From: Actinomycetes bacterium
GTDB lineage: Bacteria; Actinomycetota; Acidimicrobiia; Acidimicrobiales; RAAP-2
Direction of reading: 5' to 3'
Assembly: GCA_021850345.1 (NCBI GenBank)
Contig: JAJZMN010000108.1
Location: forward strand, 1 to 23,825
Length of the DNA: 23,825 bases
Shown here piece after piece: positions 1-6,925 of this stretch (position 1 is its first letter; each line of letters begins with the position of its first letter). The position numbers and the translations under genes were made by a program. The notes below the pieces were generated by a model that worked only from the letters and a program-made list of their open reading frames with translations, searched no databases and was not told the DNA's origin.

Positions 1-6
1 GGGGGG

Positions 7-2082
7 TCAACCGGGTGGTGTCGAGACCGCCGCGCCGGCCGCGGTCGGTGGCGAGGTGCTCGGTCCGGGCGTCGAGGTCGTGTTTGTCCCCGGTGGCGTC
101 GTCGTGGCGGACGGTGGCGCGTCGATCGTCGTCGTGCTCGTCGGGGACGGTGCGATCGTCGTCGTGCTCGTCGGGGATGGTGCCGTCGTCGTGCTCGTCG
201 GGGATGGAGCGATCGTCGTCGTGACTGGCGATGGCCGGGAGGTGGTGGTGGAGGTGGTGGTGGTGGTGGTGGGCGTGCGCGGAAGGGTCGCCACCGTGTG
301 CGGGACGGGGAGCTCTTTTCTGTTCGGCCGCGACGGCGGAGTCCACGCCGGGCCGGCGGGCCCAGCGCGCTGGGGTGGCGCCTTCCCGTCGAGCGCAGCA
401 GTCATCTGCGGGTCGTTGCCGTCCATGCCGAGCGCCCAGGCACCGACGCCGGCAAAGCCGTCCCGCTGGGCGAGCATCGCGACGAGGTAGACGGACGCGG
501 GGTTGCCCACGTAGTCCTCGTACCACTGCCCACCGGATTCGTACGAGGTCCACGCCGTCTGGGTGACGGGATCCCAGTAGATGGGATGGCCGCTCGCGAC
601 CATCTGCGCGTACGTGATGGGCGTGCCTGTGGCGATGGCGTGCGCGGACATGGTCCCGTTCGTCGTCGCCCACGAGTAGCCGAAGAAAGAGGTGCCGAAG
701 ATCACCTTCGAGGGGGGTACCGCCGAGGCGTACCGCGCCGCCTCGGCGAGGTCCGACATCTCGTTGCTCGTGATCGGAGAGGAAGGGCTCGGCAATGCAC
801 CGTAGTTGAGCCCGTACGCCATGACGAAGAGCCCGTCGCTGACCGACGCGAGCGCACGCACGTCGTAGAAGGTCCCAGGATCGCCGGCGGCATCGCCAAA
901 CGTGTCGACGGTGACCTGGAAGTGGGGATCCGCAGCGTGGACCGCAGCGGCGACCGTGGCCACCAGTGCGGTGAGGCCGGGCCGCTGGGCCGGGCCGCCC
1001 CCCTCAAAGTCGATGTTCACCCCATCGAGATGCTTGAGGTCGATCGCCTTCACGACCGATGCGGCGAGCACGGAGGCCGCGCTGTGCGAGGAGGTGAGCG
1101 CCTCGAGCGCGGGAAGAGAGAAGCAGTTCACGGTCAGCACCACCCGAGCCCCTGCGGCGTGCGCTCGCGCGACGAGGTCGGCGAAGGCCTGGCTCTCGTA
1201 GCCGCCCCAACCTGTGCCCGTCTCGTTGAGCGTCCCGTCAGCGTTGACGCTCACGGCGAAGTAGGCGAGCGTCGTGAACCCGCTCACGTCGAAGGAAGGC
1301 TCGTCGCCGAGGGACCAGTAGGGGACGAAGCCGAAGACCTCGTGCGGCGAGAGCGCGGGGGCGTCCGCGATGGACGGTGGCGCCGGTGGAGGCGGCGCGG
1401 ATGCTCGGGGGAGGCGTGCGGCGTTCAGGCCCCCGAGGTGCGCATGCGCGACGAGCCCGGCGATGCCGGACGCGTCGGCCACCGGACCTGCGCCGGCTAC
1501 CGAGGCACTGGCCACCCGCGGGGCGCCGCTGAGGCTCGCCGTGAGCGCGCCGGCTGCGGAGACCGCGACGCTCAGCGCGACGACGACCATCGCGAATGCA
1601 AGAGCGGGTCGTCGACGCGACGCGCGCACAGACCTCTCCGCTCGCGCAAGTGCCTCTCTCCCCGCGCGGAGGGCGACTGTGGTGAAGCGTCCCAACCGAC
1701 GTGCCGCCGGACGCTGCCATCGGCGCCAGCGTCGTGCCTGCGCCGACAGCATCGACAGCACGATGGCGACGTCGGCGGCGGGGAGCGCCAAGCGGAGCCG
1801 TCCCCGGTCGGTGAGCAGGTCGAGCGCCTGCACGGCCCCGCCGTCGGGCACACGCACCGTGTGGTCCGCCGAAAAGCCCTCCACCGCCCACCACGGCACC
1901 CGGAGCAGCGTGACGCGGCCGCGGACCGCCGCCGATTCGAGCACCACGCCGCGCGCGCAGAACCGGATCGTGCACGGTCGCGCCGTCCCGTTGTCCGGAT
2001 GCAGCACGACCACCCGCACGCGACGGAAGCCGCGAGCGCCAACACGAGCGCGAACCATCCCCAAAGTTGATCGGCGTCCCAT
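7..2082 (-). CDS. Membrane-anchored GH18-like glycoside hydrolase with Thr/Pro-rich tail
   Basis: The 691-residue protein has a basic N-terminal region (about 20-155) of unknown fold, one clear membrane helix (about 159-186), a Pro/Ala spacer and a GH18-type barrel (about 246-570). The catalytic signature DGVNIDFE lies at 353-360, with E360 as the expected acid; VFGFVPYW (249-256) and VMAYGLNYG (420-428) also fit the family. The closest known architecture is the YaaH/chitinase-like group that acts on peptidoglycan or chitin-type polymers; the substrate cannot be told. The tail (about 571-691) is low-complexity Thr/Ser/Pro and probably a wall-spanning, possibly glycosylated stalk; no LPXTG sorting signal is seen. 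The ATG at 2082 is preceded by GGAGG (2090-2094) at 7-nt spacing, which supports this start. A competing frame just upstream encodes a helix-like stretch (see findings). The GH18 call is strong; the physiological role is inferred. Confidence 0.85.
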   Translation of the reverse strand: MGRRSTLGMVRARVGARGFRRVRVVVLHPDNGTARPCTIRFCARGVVLESAAVRGRVTLLRVPWWAVEGFSADHTVRVPDGGAVQALDLLTDRGRLRLALPAADVAIVLSMLSAQARRWRRWQRPAARRLGRFTTVALRAGREALARAERSVRASRRRPALAFAMVVVALSVAVSAAGALTASLSGAPRVASASVAGAGPVADASGIAGLVAHAHLGGLNAARLPRASAPPPPAPPSIADAPALSPHEVFGFVPYWSLGDEPSFDVSGFTTLAYFAVSVNADGTLNETGTGWGGYESQAFADLVARAHAAGARVVLTVNCFSLPALEALTSSHSAASVLAASVVKAIDLKHLDGVNIDFEGGGPAQRPGLTALVATVAAAVHAADPHFQVTVDTFGDAAGDPGTFYDVRALASVSDGLFVMAYGLNYGALPSPSSPITSNEMSDLAEAARYASAVPPSKVIFGTSFFGYSWATTNGTMSAHAIATGTPITYAQMVASGHPIYWDPVTQTAWTSYESGGQWYEDYVGNPASVYLVAMLAQRDGFAGVGAWALGMDGNDPQMTAALDGKAPPQRAGPAGPAWTPPSRPNRKELPVPHTVATLPRTPTTTTTTSTTTSRPSPVTTTIAPSPTSTTTAPSPTSTTTIAPSPTSTTTIDAPPSATTTPPGTNTTSTPGPSTSPPTAAGAAVSTPPG
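124..271. repeat. In-frame tandem repeats coding for the Thr/Pro tail
   Basis: Two near-identical 30-bp units (124-153, 154-183) are followed by a 27-bp variant (184-210) and a decayed copy, then a GGT-rich run (241-271). Read on the minus strand they encode the repeated APSPTSTTT-type peptide and a poly-Thr run of the GH18 protein. All unit lengths are multiples of three, so copy-number change would lengthen the stalk without breaking the frame. Confidence 0.85.
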
Positions 2083-2150
2083 CCCCAGGCCTCCGAGTTC
2101 CCCGTAGCATAGACGACGCCTGCAGGCACCGCCTCACGGCACGATCCGCT

Positions 2151-2227
2151 GCGGGCTGCGGGCTGCGGGCTGCGGGCTGCGGTCTGCGGGCTGCGGGCTG
2201 CGGGCTACGCGCTGCGGGCAGCGTGCT
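2151..2227. repeat. 7-bp intergenic minisatellite
   Basis: About eleven contiguous copies of a heptamer, consensus GCGGGCT, run from 2151 to 2227. Seven copies are exact and variants occur at 2179-2185, 2207-2213, 2214-2220 and 2221-2227. It lies just 3' of the SRPBCC-like gene and about 70 bases upstream of the GH18 gene. A 7-bp unit would shift frame in a gene, which agrees with its non-coding position. No hairpin potential or known element was recognised. Confidence 0.9.
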
Positions 2228-2240
2228 GCGCCTGGCGCGT

Positions 2241-2750
2241 TCAGCCGCTCGCCGTCGGCCAGTCGCGCAACGTCTCGGCGACTTTGCCTAGGAACGACCG
2301 GGCCGTCGACTCTGCCACGCGGTGGAAGAGCGCCTGGTCGAGAGCCCGGCCCACCCCGTCGAAGGGCGGGCGGTACGAGGCGTAGAGCACGACCCGGCTC
2401 CGTCCCTGTCCGAGTGAGGCCACCTGGAGGTTGCCGTCGAGCACCGGGAACAACGCGGGACGGCGGGCGTCCTCCCAGCGCAATGGCACCACGATGCCGT
2501 CCTCGAGGGCCGTGGGAGGTCCGAGCCGGACGCGCACCTCCCGGGCGATCAGGTCGCCGAGTGAGGACGGGCCCAGCTTCACGAGCTGGCTCTCGGTGTC
2601 GTCCCCGGCTGCGTTGGCCAGGCGTGCGAGCCAGGCTTGCCCTGACGACAGTCGTTCACTCACGAGCTGCTCGGACTCGTCCACATCCACGAAGTCCTGG
2701 ATGAAGACCGCGGGGCGTCGCCCTTCGACATCGGGAGCGGGCGTGGCCAT
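2241..2750 (-). CDS. SRPBCC-like (START/polyketide cyclase fold) hypothetical protein
   Basis: This 169-residue protein has the feel of the SRPBCC ligand-binding fold: a strand-rich middle (about 85-135, including GIVVPLRW and the turn LDGNLQVASLGQGRSRVVLY) and a long amphipathic C-terminal helix (about 140-165). Proteins of this kind are common in actinobacteria and bind lipids or other hydrophobic ligands, but no catalytic residue or ligand can be assigned. The reading frame stays open far upstream into pntB DNA, so the start must be chosen. ATG at 2750 is preferred because it gives a compact single domain and clears pntB; no strong Shine-Dalgarno site is visible before it. It follows pntB by about 150 bases on the same strand. 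Confidence 0.7.
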   Translation of the reverse strand: MATPAPDVEGRRPAVFIQDFVDVDESEQLVSERLSSGQAWLARLANAAGDDTESQLVKLGPSSLGDLIAREVRVRLGPPTALEDGIVVPLRWEDARRPALFPVLDGNLQVASLGQGRSRVVLYASYRPPFDGVGRALDQALFHRVAESTARSFLGKVAETLRDWPTASG

Positions 2751-2902
2751 GTGCTGACGGTACGTTCGCGCTCCGGGAGCCGGGTAGGGCCGAATGGCCC
2801 GTGCTTCGGGTGCCCAAAGACCCGGGGTTCGGGGGGCCATCGGCGTCCGCGGCGGTCTGCAGGGTGCCGGGAGAGCTTCCCCGGCCACCCGGAGAACGCC
2901 CG

Positions 2903-4333
2903 CTAGGCGACCTTCACGGCCCCCACGAGCTTCTGGAGCGTGTCCTTCGCGTCGCCGAACAGCAGCACGGTCTTGTCGTCGAAGAGCAGGGCGTTGTCGA
3001 TGCCGGCGAACCCGGGGCGCATGGAACGCTTCAGGAACACGATGTGCGATGCCTCGTCCGCATGGATGATGGGCATGCCGTAGATGGGGCTGCCTGGCGA
3101 GTCGATGGCCGCCGGATTGACGGTGTCGTTGGCGCCCACCACGAGCGCCACGTCGGTCGTCGGCATCTCCGGGTTGGCCTGGTCCATCTCCTTCAGCTCG
3201 TCGTAGGGGACGTTCGCTTCGGCGAGCAGGACGTTCATGTGGCCCGGCATGCGGCCTGCGACGGGGTGGATCGCATAGAAGACCTCCACGCCCTTCGACG
3301 TGAGCTCGTCCGCGAGCTCTTTGACCACGTGCTGTGCCTGGGCGACCGCGAGCCCGTACCCCGGGACGATGGCCACCTTGCGGGCGTAGGCGAGGAGGAC
3401 GCCGATGTCGTCCGGCGTCGACGTCTTCACGCTCTTGCCGTCGAGCCCTTCGACGGTCCCCGTCGCGGTGACCACCGCGCCAAACGCGCTGAACAGGATG
3501 TTGGGAAGGGAGCGTCCCATGGCCTTGCTCATGAGGCGCGTGAGCAGCATGCCCGACGCGCCGACGAGCGTGCCGGCGACGATGAGGAGGTTGTTGCCGA
3601 GGGTGAAGCCGGACGCCGCGACCGCCACGCCGGTGAACGAGTTGAGGAGCGAGATCAGCACTGGGACATCCGCGCCACCGATGGGCAGGGTGAAGGCGAC
3701 CCCGAGGACGAGGGAGAGGCCGAGGACGCCGAAGACGTAGGCGGTCGAACCGGTCACGACCGCCGCGACCAGAAACCCGAGGATGCCCACCCCCACGAGC
3801 GCGTTGATGGGCTGCTGGCCCGGGTAGACGATCGGCCGCGTCGCCATCAGCTCTTGGAGCTTGGCGAACGAGATCGCGCTGCCGGCGAACGACACGCACC
3901 CGATCAGGACACCGAGCACGGCCTCGACGATCACGTACGTTGCCGGGCTCACGCCGGTGCTGTGGATATGGAGCAGCTCCGACACCGAGATGAGCGCTGC
4001 CGCACCGCCGCCGACACCGTTGAAGATCGCGACCATCTGGGGCATCGCGGTCATCTTCACCATCCGTGCCGCCGGCACCGCGACGACGGTGCCGAGCGCC
4101 ATCGCGCCGAAGGCGAGCCCGAGGTTGCGCGCCGAGTGGTTCACGCTGCCCGCCGAGAACGTGATGCCGATCGCGAGCAGCGCAGCGCCCGCGCCAAGCA
4201 GGTTGCCCTGGCGCGCGTGGCGTGGAGAGCTGAGCCCCTTCAGGGCGAGGATGAAGCCGATGATCGCGATCAGGTAGATGCCGGAACGCCACGTCGACAG
4301 GGGCAACGAAACGGCAGTGAGACCGAGGGTCAT
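2903..4333 (-). CDS. pntB: NAD(P) transhydrogenase subunit beta
   Basis: PntB forms part of the membrane proton channel (domain II) and the NADP(H)-binding domain III of the transhydrogenase, which uses the proton gradient to drive hydride transfer from NADH to NADP+. The 476-residue product is close to the usual length of about 460. Several hydrophobic helices fill residues 18-290. Domain III (about 300-476) carries the NADP-binding VPGYGLAVAQAQH (323-335), HPVAGRMPGHMNVLLAEA (356-373) and GANDTVNPAA (400-409). The ATG overlaps the pntAB stop by 4 nt, which indicates translational coupling. The ending FGDAK followed by a short helix is normal. It is the last gene of the pnt operon; the next gene on this strand begins about 150 bases downstream, so it may be separately expressed. 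Confidence 0.96.
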   Translation of the reverse strand: MTLGLTAVSLPLSTWRSGIYLIAIIGFILALKGLSSPRHARQGNLLGAGAALLAIGITFSAGSVNHSARNLGLAFGAMALGTVVAVPAARMVKMTAMPQMVAIFNGVGGGAAALISVSELLHIHSTGVSPATYVIVEAVLGVLIGCVSFAGSAISFAKLQELMATRPIVYPGQQPINALVGVGILGFLVAAVVTGSTAYVFGVLGLSLVLGVAFTLPIGGADVPVLISLLNSFTGVAVAASGFTLGNNLLIVAGTLVGASGMLLTRLMSKAMGRSLPNILFSAFGAVVTATGTVEGLDGKSVKTSTPDDIGVLLAYARKVAIVPGYGLAVAQAQHVVKELADELTSKGVEVFYAIHPVAGRMPGHMNVLLAEANVPYDELKEMDQANPEMPTTDVALVVGANDTVNPAAIDSPGSPIYGMPIIHADEASHIVFLKRSMRPGFAGIDNALLFDDKTVLLFGDAKDTLQKLVGAVKVA

Positions 4334-4758
4334 CGCCTGCCGTCTCCGGCCTCGGTTCCGGCGGGTGGCACTCCGGCGGCTGGCACTCCGGCGGGCGGCA
4401 CTCCGGCGGGCGGCACTCCGGCGGGCGGCACGGCAGCGGGCGGCACGGCGGCGGGCGCGGCCGGTGCCGTCGCTCGCTCGGGCTTCGCGTGGAACATCTC
4501 GAGCATCCGGTCGGTCACGACGAAGCCGCCGACGATGTTGAGCGTCGCGAGGAAGACCGCGATGAACCCGAGCACGAGCTGCCCGGTGCCGTCGGCCTCG
4601 CCCATGATGAACAGCGCGCCGACGAGCACGATGCCGTGGATCGCGTTGGACCCCGACATGAGCGGCGTGTGCAGGATCGACGGCACTTTCGAGATGACCT
4701 CGTAGCCGACGAAAGCCGCCAGCACGAAGATGGTCAGGTACCAGACGATGCCTATCAC
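4330..4758 (-). CDS. pntAB: NAD(P) transhydrogenase subunit alpha part 2, with repetitive Ala/Pro tail
   Basis: This 142-residue subunit holds the alpha-chain membrane helices of the transhydrogenase (three likely helices: about 2-20, 40-53 and 58-82), with the family stretch TPLMSGSNAIHGIVLVGA at 31-48. The split alpha chain is the three-subunit arrangement known from Rhodospirillum rubrum. The start is GTG at 4758, overlapping the pntAA stop by 4 nt, and its own stop overlaps pntB by 4 nt. An upstream in-frame start would only add pntAA-overlapping shadow sequence. From about residue 94 the protein runs into an Ala/Pro tail built of VPPAG-like pentapeptides (about 104-134) that is not part of the family core. 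The tail probably lies in the cytoplasm; its function is unknown. Confidence 0.93.
   Translation of the reverse strand: MIGIVWYLTIFVLAAFVGYEVISKVPSILHTPLMSGSNAIHGIVLVGALFIMGEADGTGQLVLGFIAVFLATLNIVGGFVVTDRMLEMFHAKPERATAPAAPAAVPPAAVPPAGVPPAGVPPAGVPAAGVPPAGTEAGDGRR
4352..4456. repeat. 15-bp tandem repeat in the pntAB tail
   Basis: Seven head-to-tail 15-bp units tile 4352-4456. On the plus strand the consensus is GGCACTCCGGCGGGC; the units at 4382-4396, 4397-4411 and 4412-4426 are identical, and the outer ones are diverged. On the coding strand the array specifies the VPPAG pentapeptides at the C-terminus of pntAB. Being a multiple of three, the unit keeps the frame into the stop codon that overlaps pntB. 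Confidence 0.9.
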
Positions 4759-5885
4759 GACGCGCTCCCCAAGAGCTCGGCCGTCGGTGCGTGCTCGGGC
4801 TTCCCGTCCCGCAGGACGCACGTGCCGGCCACGATCTCGTCTTCCCAGTTGGGTGCCACAGCGCCGTCCGAAGACAGCAGGGCGAAGATGTTGGCCACGT
4901 TGCGTGCATAGAGCGCGCTCGCGTGCGTCGGCATACCCGAAGGCGGGTTGGCCATGCCGACGACCAGGGTGCCGCTCACCATGACGTCCGCACCCCGCTC
5001 GGTGACCTCGCAGTTCCCGCCGGAGTCCGCCGCCATGTCCACCACGACAGCGCCCGGCGCCATCGCTTCGACCATCGCTCTCGTCACGAGCAACGGCGCG
5101 CGCCGCCCCGGGACAGCGGCGGTCGTGACCACCGCGTCGGCCTTCGTCACCTCATCTGCGAGCGCGCGCTGCTGCGCCGCGAGCTCCTCGGGCGTGAGCT
5201 CGCGGGCGTAGCCGCCCGTGCCCTCGGCGCTCACTCCGAGGTCGACGAAGGTCGCGCCGAGGCTCTCCGCTTCCTCCTTGGCCGCAGCACGGACGTCGTA
5301 GGCGCGGACGACTGCGCCGAGCCGCCGGCAGGTGGCGATCGCCTGGAGCCCGGCGACTCCGGCACCCATGACGAGCACCTTGGCGGGCGGGACCGTGCCG
5401 GCGGCCGTCATGAGCATCGGGAAGAAGCGGCCGATACGCGTCGCCGCGGTGAGCGCGGCCCGGTAGCCGGAAACGGTCGCCTGGGACGACAGCGCGTCCA
5501 TCGACTGGGCGCGGCTGATCCGGGGCACGAGGTCGAAGCTGAAGACGTTGCAACGCTTCGTCGCGAGCACCCGCAACGCGTCGAGCGCGCCGGCCGGCTG
5601 CAAGAAGCTGAGGACGAGGGCACCCTCGGGCACGAGCTCCGCGTCTTCGACGCTGGGTGGCTGCACCCGCACGACGGCCGCGGCACCACCGAGGCAGGCC
5701 GCTGCGTCCCGCGCCACCTCCGCTCCGGCTGCCTCGTAGTCGGCGTCGGTGAACGCGGCCTCGCTCCCGGCTCCCGACTGCACCGACACGGTCCACCCGG
5801 CGGCGACGAGTCGCTTCGCCACGTCGGGGACGATCGCCACGCGGCGCTCGCCCGCGACGGACTCCGCCGGAATGGCCAGTTTCAT
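4755..5885 (-). CDS. pntAA: NAD(P) transhydrogenase subunit alpha part 1 (NAD(H)-binding domain)
   Basis: This is the soluble NAD(H)-binding domain I of the transhydrogenase, related to alanine dehydrogenase, and it docks on the cytoplasmic face of the PntAB/PntB membrane part. Its 376 residues match the stand-alone PntAA length. The N-terminus (MKLAIPAESVAGERRVAIVP) is typical; the nucleotide-proximal RISRAQSMDALSSQA lies at 122-136, the Rossmann glycine motif GAGVAGLQA at 174-182 and VVVDMAADSGGN at 280-291. It is the first gene of the pnt operon, followed by pntAB with a GTGA overlap. An extended -10-like element ends 7 nt before the ATG, so the mRNA may be leaderless. A 14-bp palindrome lies about 38-51 bases upstream. 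Confidence 0.96.
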   Translation of the reverse strand: MKLAIPAESVAGERRVAIVPDVAKRLVAAGWTVSVQSGAGSEAAFTDADYEAAGAEVARDAAACLGGAAAVVRVQPPSVEDAELVPEGALVLSFLQPAGALDALRVLATKRCNVFSFDLVPRISRAQSMDALSSQATVSGYRAALTAATRIGRFFPMLMTAAGTVPPAKVLVMGAGVAGLQAIATCRRLGAVVRAYDVRAAAKEEAESLGATFVDLGVSAEGTGGYARELTPEELAAQQRALADEVTKADAVVTTAAVPGRRAPLLVTRAMVEAMAPGAVVVDMAADSGGNCEVTERGADVMVSGTLVVGMANPPSGMPTHASALYARNVANIFALLSSDGAVAPNWEDEIVAGTCVLRDGKPEHAPTAELLGSAS

Positions 5886-5892
5886 GCGAGCG

Positions 5893-5901
5893 GTTCTAGC
5901 A
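5893..5901 (-). promoter_or_regulatory. Possible extended -10 element for the pnt operon
   Basis: On the minus strand TGCTAGAAC (5901 to 5893) resembles an extended -10 (TGn followed by TAnnnn). Its 3' end is 7 nt before the pntAA ATG, the spacing expected for leaderless transcripts common in actinobacteria. There is no good -35 hexamer and the last -10 base is C rather than T, so this is only a candidate. Confidence 0.3.
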
Positions 5902-5922
5902 GGTGTGCGCTCGCTGATCGAA

Positions 5923-5936
5923 GGGACCTTGGTCCC
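5923..5936. promoter_or_regulatory. Palindrome upstream of pntAA, candidate operator
   Basis: GGGACC and GGTCCC are perfect 6-bp inverted arms around a TT centre. The site sits 38-51 bases upstream of the pntAA start, near where the -35 region would be, in the 164-base gap between the HTH gene stop and pntAA. The 2-nt centre is too tight for a good RNA hairpin, so a protein-binding site is more plausible than a terminator. No cognate regulator is known. Confidence 0.35.
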
Positions 5937-6049
5937 GACGGACAGGCCCCTGGTTCAGACCCCGACGACGTGCGTCCGTCGAGGACCGCCGAGCCGGTCG
6001 CGGACGAGCGGCGGTGCTCATCCGCTCATCCCCTGGTGGGCACTCCCCC

Positions 6050-6544
6050 TCAGTCCGACGGCCGGCGCAACAGGTTCGACACGCGCTGGTGGGTGACGCC
6101 GAAGAGCTTGGCGATGGCCGGGATGCTGACGCCCTCGCGCCGCAGGGTGTCCACGAGCTCCTTTCGGAGGGTCCCGCTCGCTTTGGCGAGGCAGGCGAGC
6201 ATCCGGCTCACCACCTGCATGGTGCCCGGAGGTTCCTCGTCCGCGAGGATGTCACGCCACGCCCGCCCCTCCGAGCGCTGGCGGTGAAGCTCTCGCAGGC
6301 GCTTCCGGAGCAGTTCCTGGTCGTGGCTCATCTCGCTCAGCGCATCCGAGAGTGCGTCGAGCGCCCGGAGACTCCCATCCTCGGTCATGGTGCCCGTCGT
6401 TCCCGCGCTGTGTCCGTTGCCGCCGAGGCCGTCGCCGTGGGCAGTCCCGTTGCCCTCGCCGCCGGCCTCACGCAGCCCATTGGTGTGCGTGTCGTCGCGG
6501 TCGGCGGAGACCCGCTGCCCGCTGTCGATGAGGTGCTGCGACAT
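6050..6544 (-). CDS. Small HTH DNA-binding protein divergent from the hopanoid operon
   Basis: The protein has 164 residues. The first 55 are Gly/Asp/His-rich and probably disordered. Residues about 58-92 form a charged, helix-rich, possibly coiled-coil stretch. A helix-turn-helix lies near the C-terminus (about 127-160), with the recognition region SIPAIAKLFGVTHQRVSNLLRR resembling the resolvase/sigma-like 'GVS.AIA..LGVT.QRVS' type; quoted here in part only. The ATG at 6544 is chosen because GGGAGG lies 9 nt upstream; the frame is open further upstream, but that region looks non-coding. No effector domain or kinase site is seen. Its position, transcribed away from the hopanoid genes across a shared control region, makes it a candidate regulator of that operon, of itself or of pnt. 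This is inference only. Confidence 0.8.
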   Translation of the reverse strand: MSQHLIDSGQRVSADRDDTHTNGLREAGGEGNGTAHGDGLGGNGHSAGTTGTMTEDGSLRALDALSDALSEMSHDQELLRKRLRELHRQRSEGRAWRDILADEEPPGTMQVVSRMLACLAKASGTLRKELVDTLRREGVSIPAIAKLFGVTHQRVSNLLRRPSD

Positions 6545-6623
6545 GGTCGTCTGCCTCCCACAGTTTCGATCTTGGGGTGGTACCCGCGGCCAGTCCCTCT
6601 GCGTGTTGAGGCATACCCGGCGG

Positions 6624-6639
6624 TTTCCGGCTGGAAACT
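6624..6639. promoter_or_regulatory. Inverted repeat, candidate operator
   Basis: GTTTCC and GGAAAC are perfect 6-bp arms separated by GGCT, giving a 16-bp dyad 80-95 bases upstream of the HTH gene start and about 215 bases upstream of the hopanoid promoter candidate. The size and symmetry fit a dimeric HTH binding site, possibly autoregulatory. No second copy was found by eye in this gap. Confidence 0.4.
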
Positions 6640-6853
6640 GGCAATGCATCGCCCCCTGCGCCGTCCCCGTCCGGCGGCCCGGCGCCGGATAGCGAGGAAA
6701 TCGGCGACCGGACGATCGTTTGTTTTGCTGGCGAGCACGCCCACAACGACGATGCAGGTTGCCCGAGCCGCCCACGCCACGGCCTCCCGCATACGAGCGT
6801 TCGATGGACGCGACGGCCGAGTGCACTGCCCTTAAGCTGGCACTATCGTGCGC

Positions 6854-6882
6854 TTGACCACGCTCCGCACTGCACGTATATC
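6854..6882 (+). promoter_or_regulatory. Promoter candidate for the hopanoid operon
   Basis: TTGACC (6854-6859) and TATATC (6877-6882) are separated by exactly 17 bases, close to the sigma-70/HrdB-type consensus. Transcription would begin near 6889. That lies downstream of the ATG at 6884 and the GTG at 6848, so it argues for the GTG at 6926 as the hpnC start, with a leader of about 37 nt carrying AAGGAG. Confidence 0.55.
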
Positions 6883-6925
6883 AATGGAGCACCTTCGACC
6901 CGACGCGCCCGACAAGGAGCAAGAG

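Larger units (their letters stand above)
6545..6925. other. Divergent control region between HTH gene and hopanoid operon
   Basis: These 381 bases hold no convincing gene. Open frames through it are short and lack a domain or ribosome-binding site. It contains the HTH gene's ribosome-binding site, the inverted repeat at 6624-6639, a locally AT-richer patch (about 6700-6730), the promoter-like pair at 6854-6882 and the Shine-Dalgarno site AAGGAG at 6914-6919. It is the only long non-coding stretch near the hopanoid operon, so regulation of that operon most likely acts here. Confidence 0.6.

Noticed and set aside
298..2070. Long open frame on the plus strand opposite the GH18 gene
   Set aside because: Arg/Gly-rich product with no domain; it is the antisense shadow expected in high-GC DNA.
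2067..2291. 74-codon plus-strand frame through the heptamer repeat
   Set aside because: Its product is the translated repeat (GCGLRAA-like) and it overlaps the ends of two genes on the other strand.
2787..2800. Small hairpin GGGCC-GAAT-GGCCC after pntB as a terminator
   Set aside because: A 5-bp stem with no T-tract, about 100 bases from the stop, is too weak to annotate.
2801..4705. Long plus-strand open frame opposite pntB/pntAB
   Set aside because: His/Asp/Arg-rich shadow of certain genes on the other strand.
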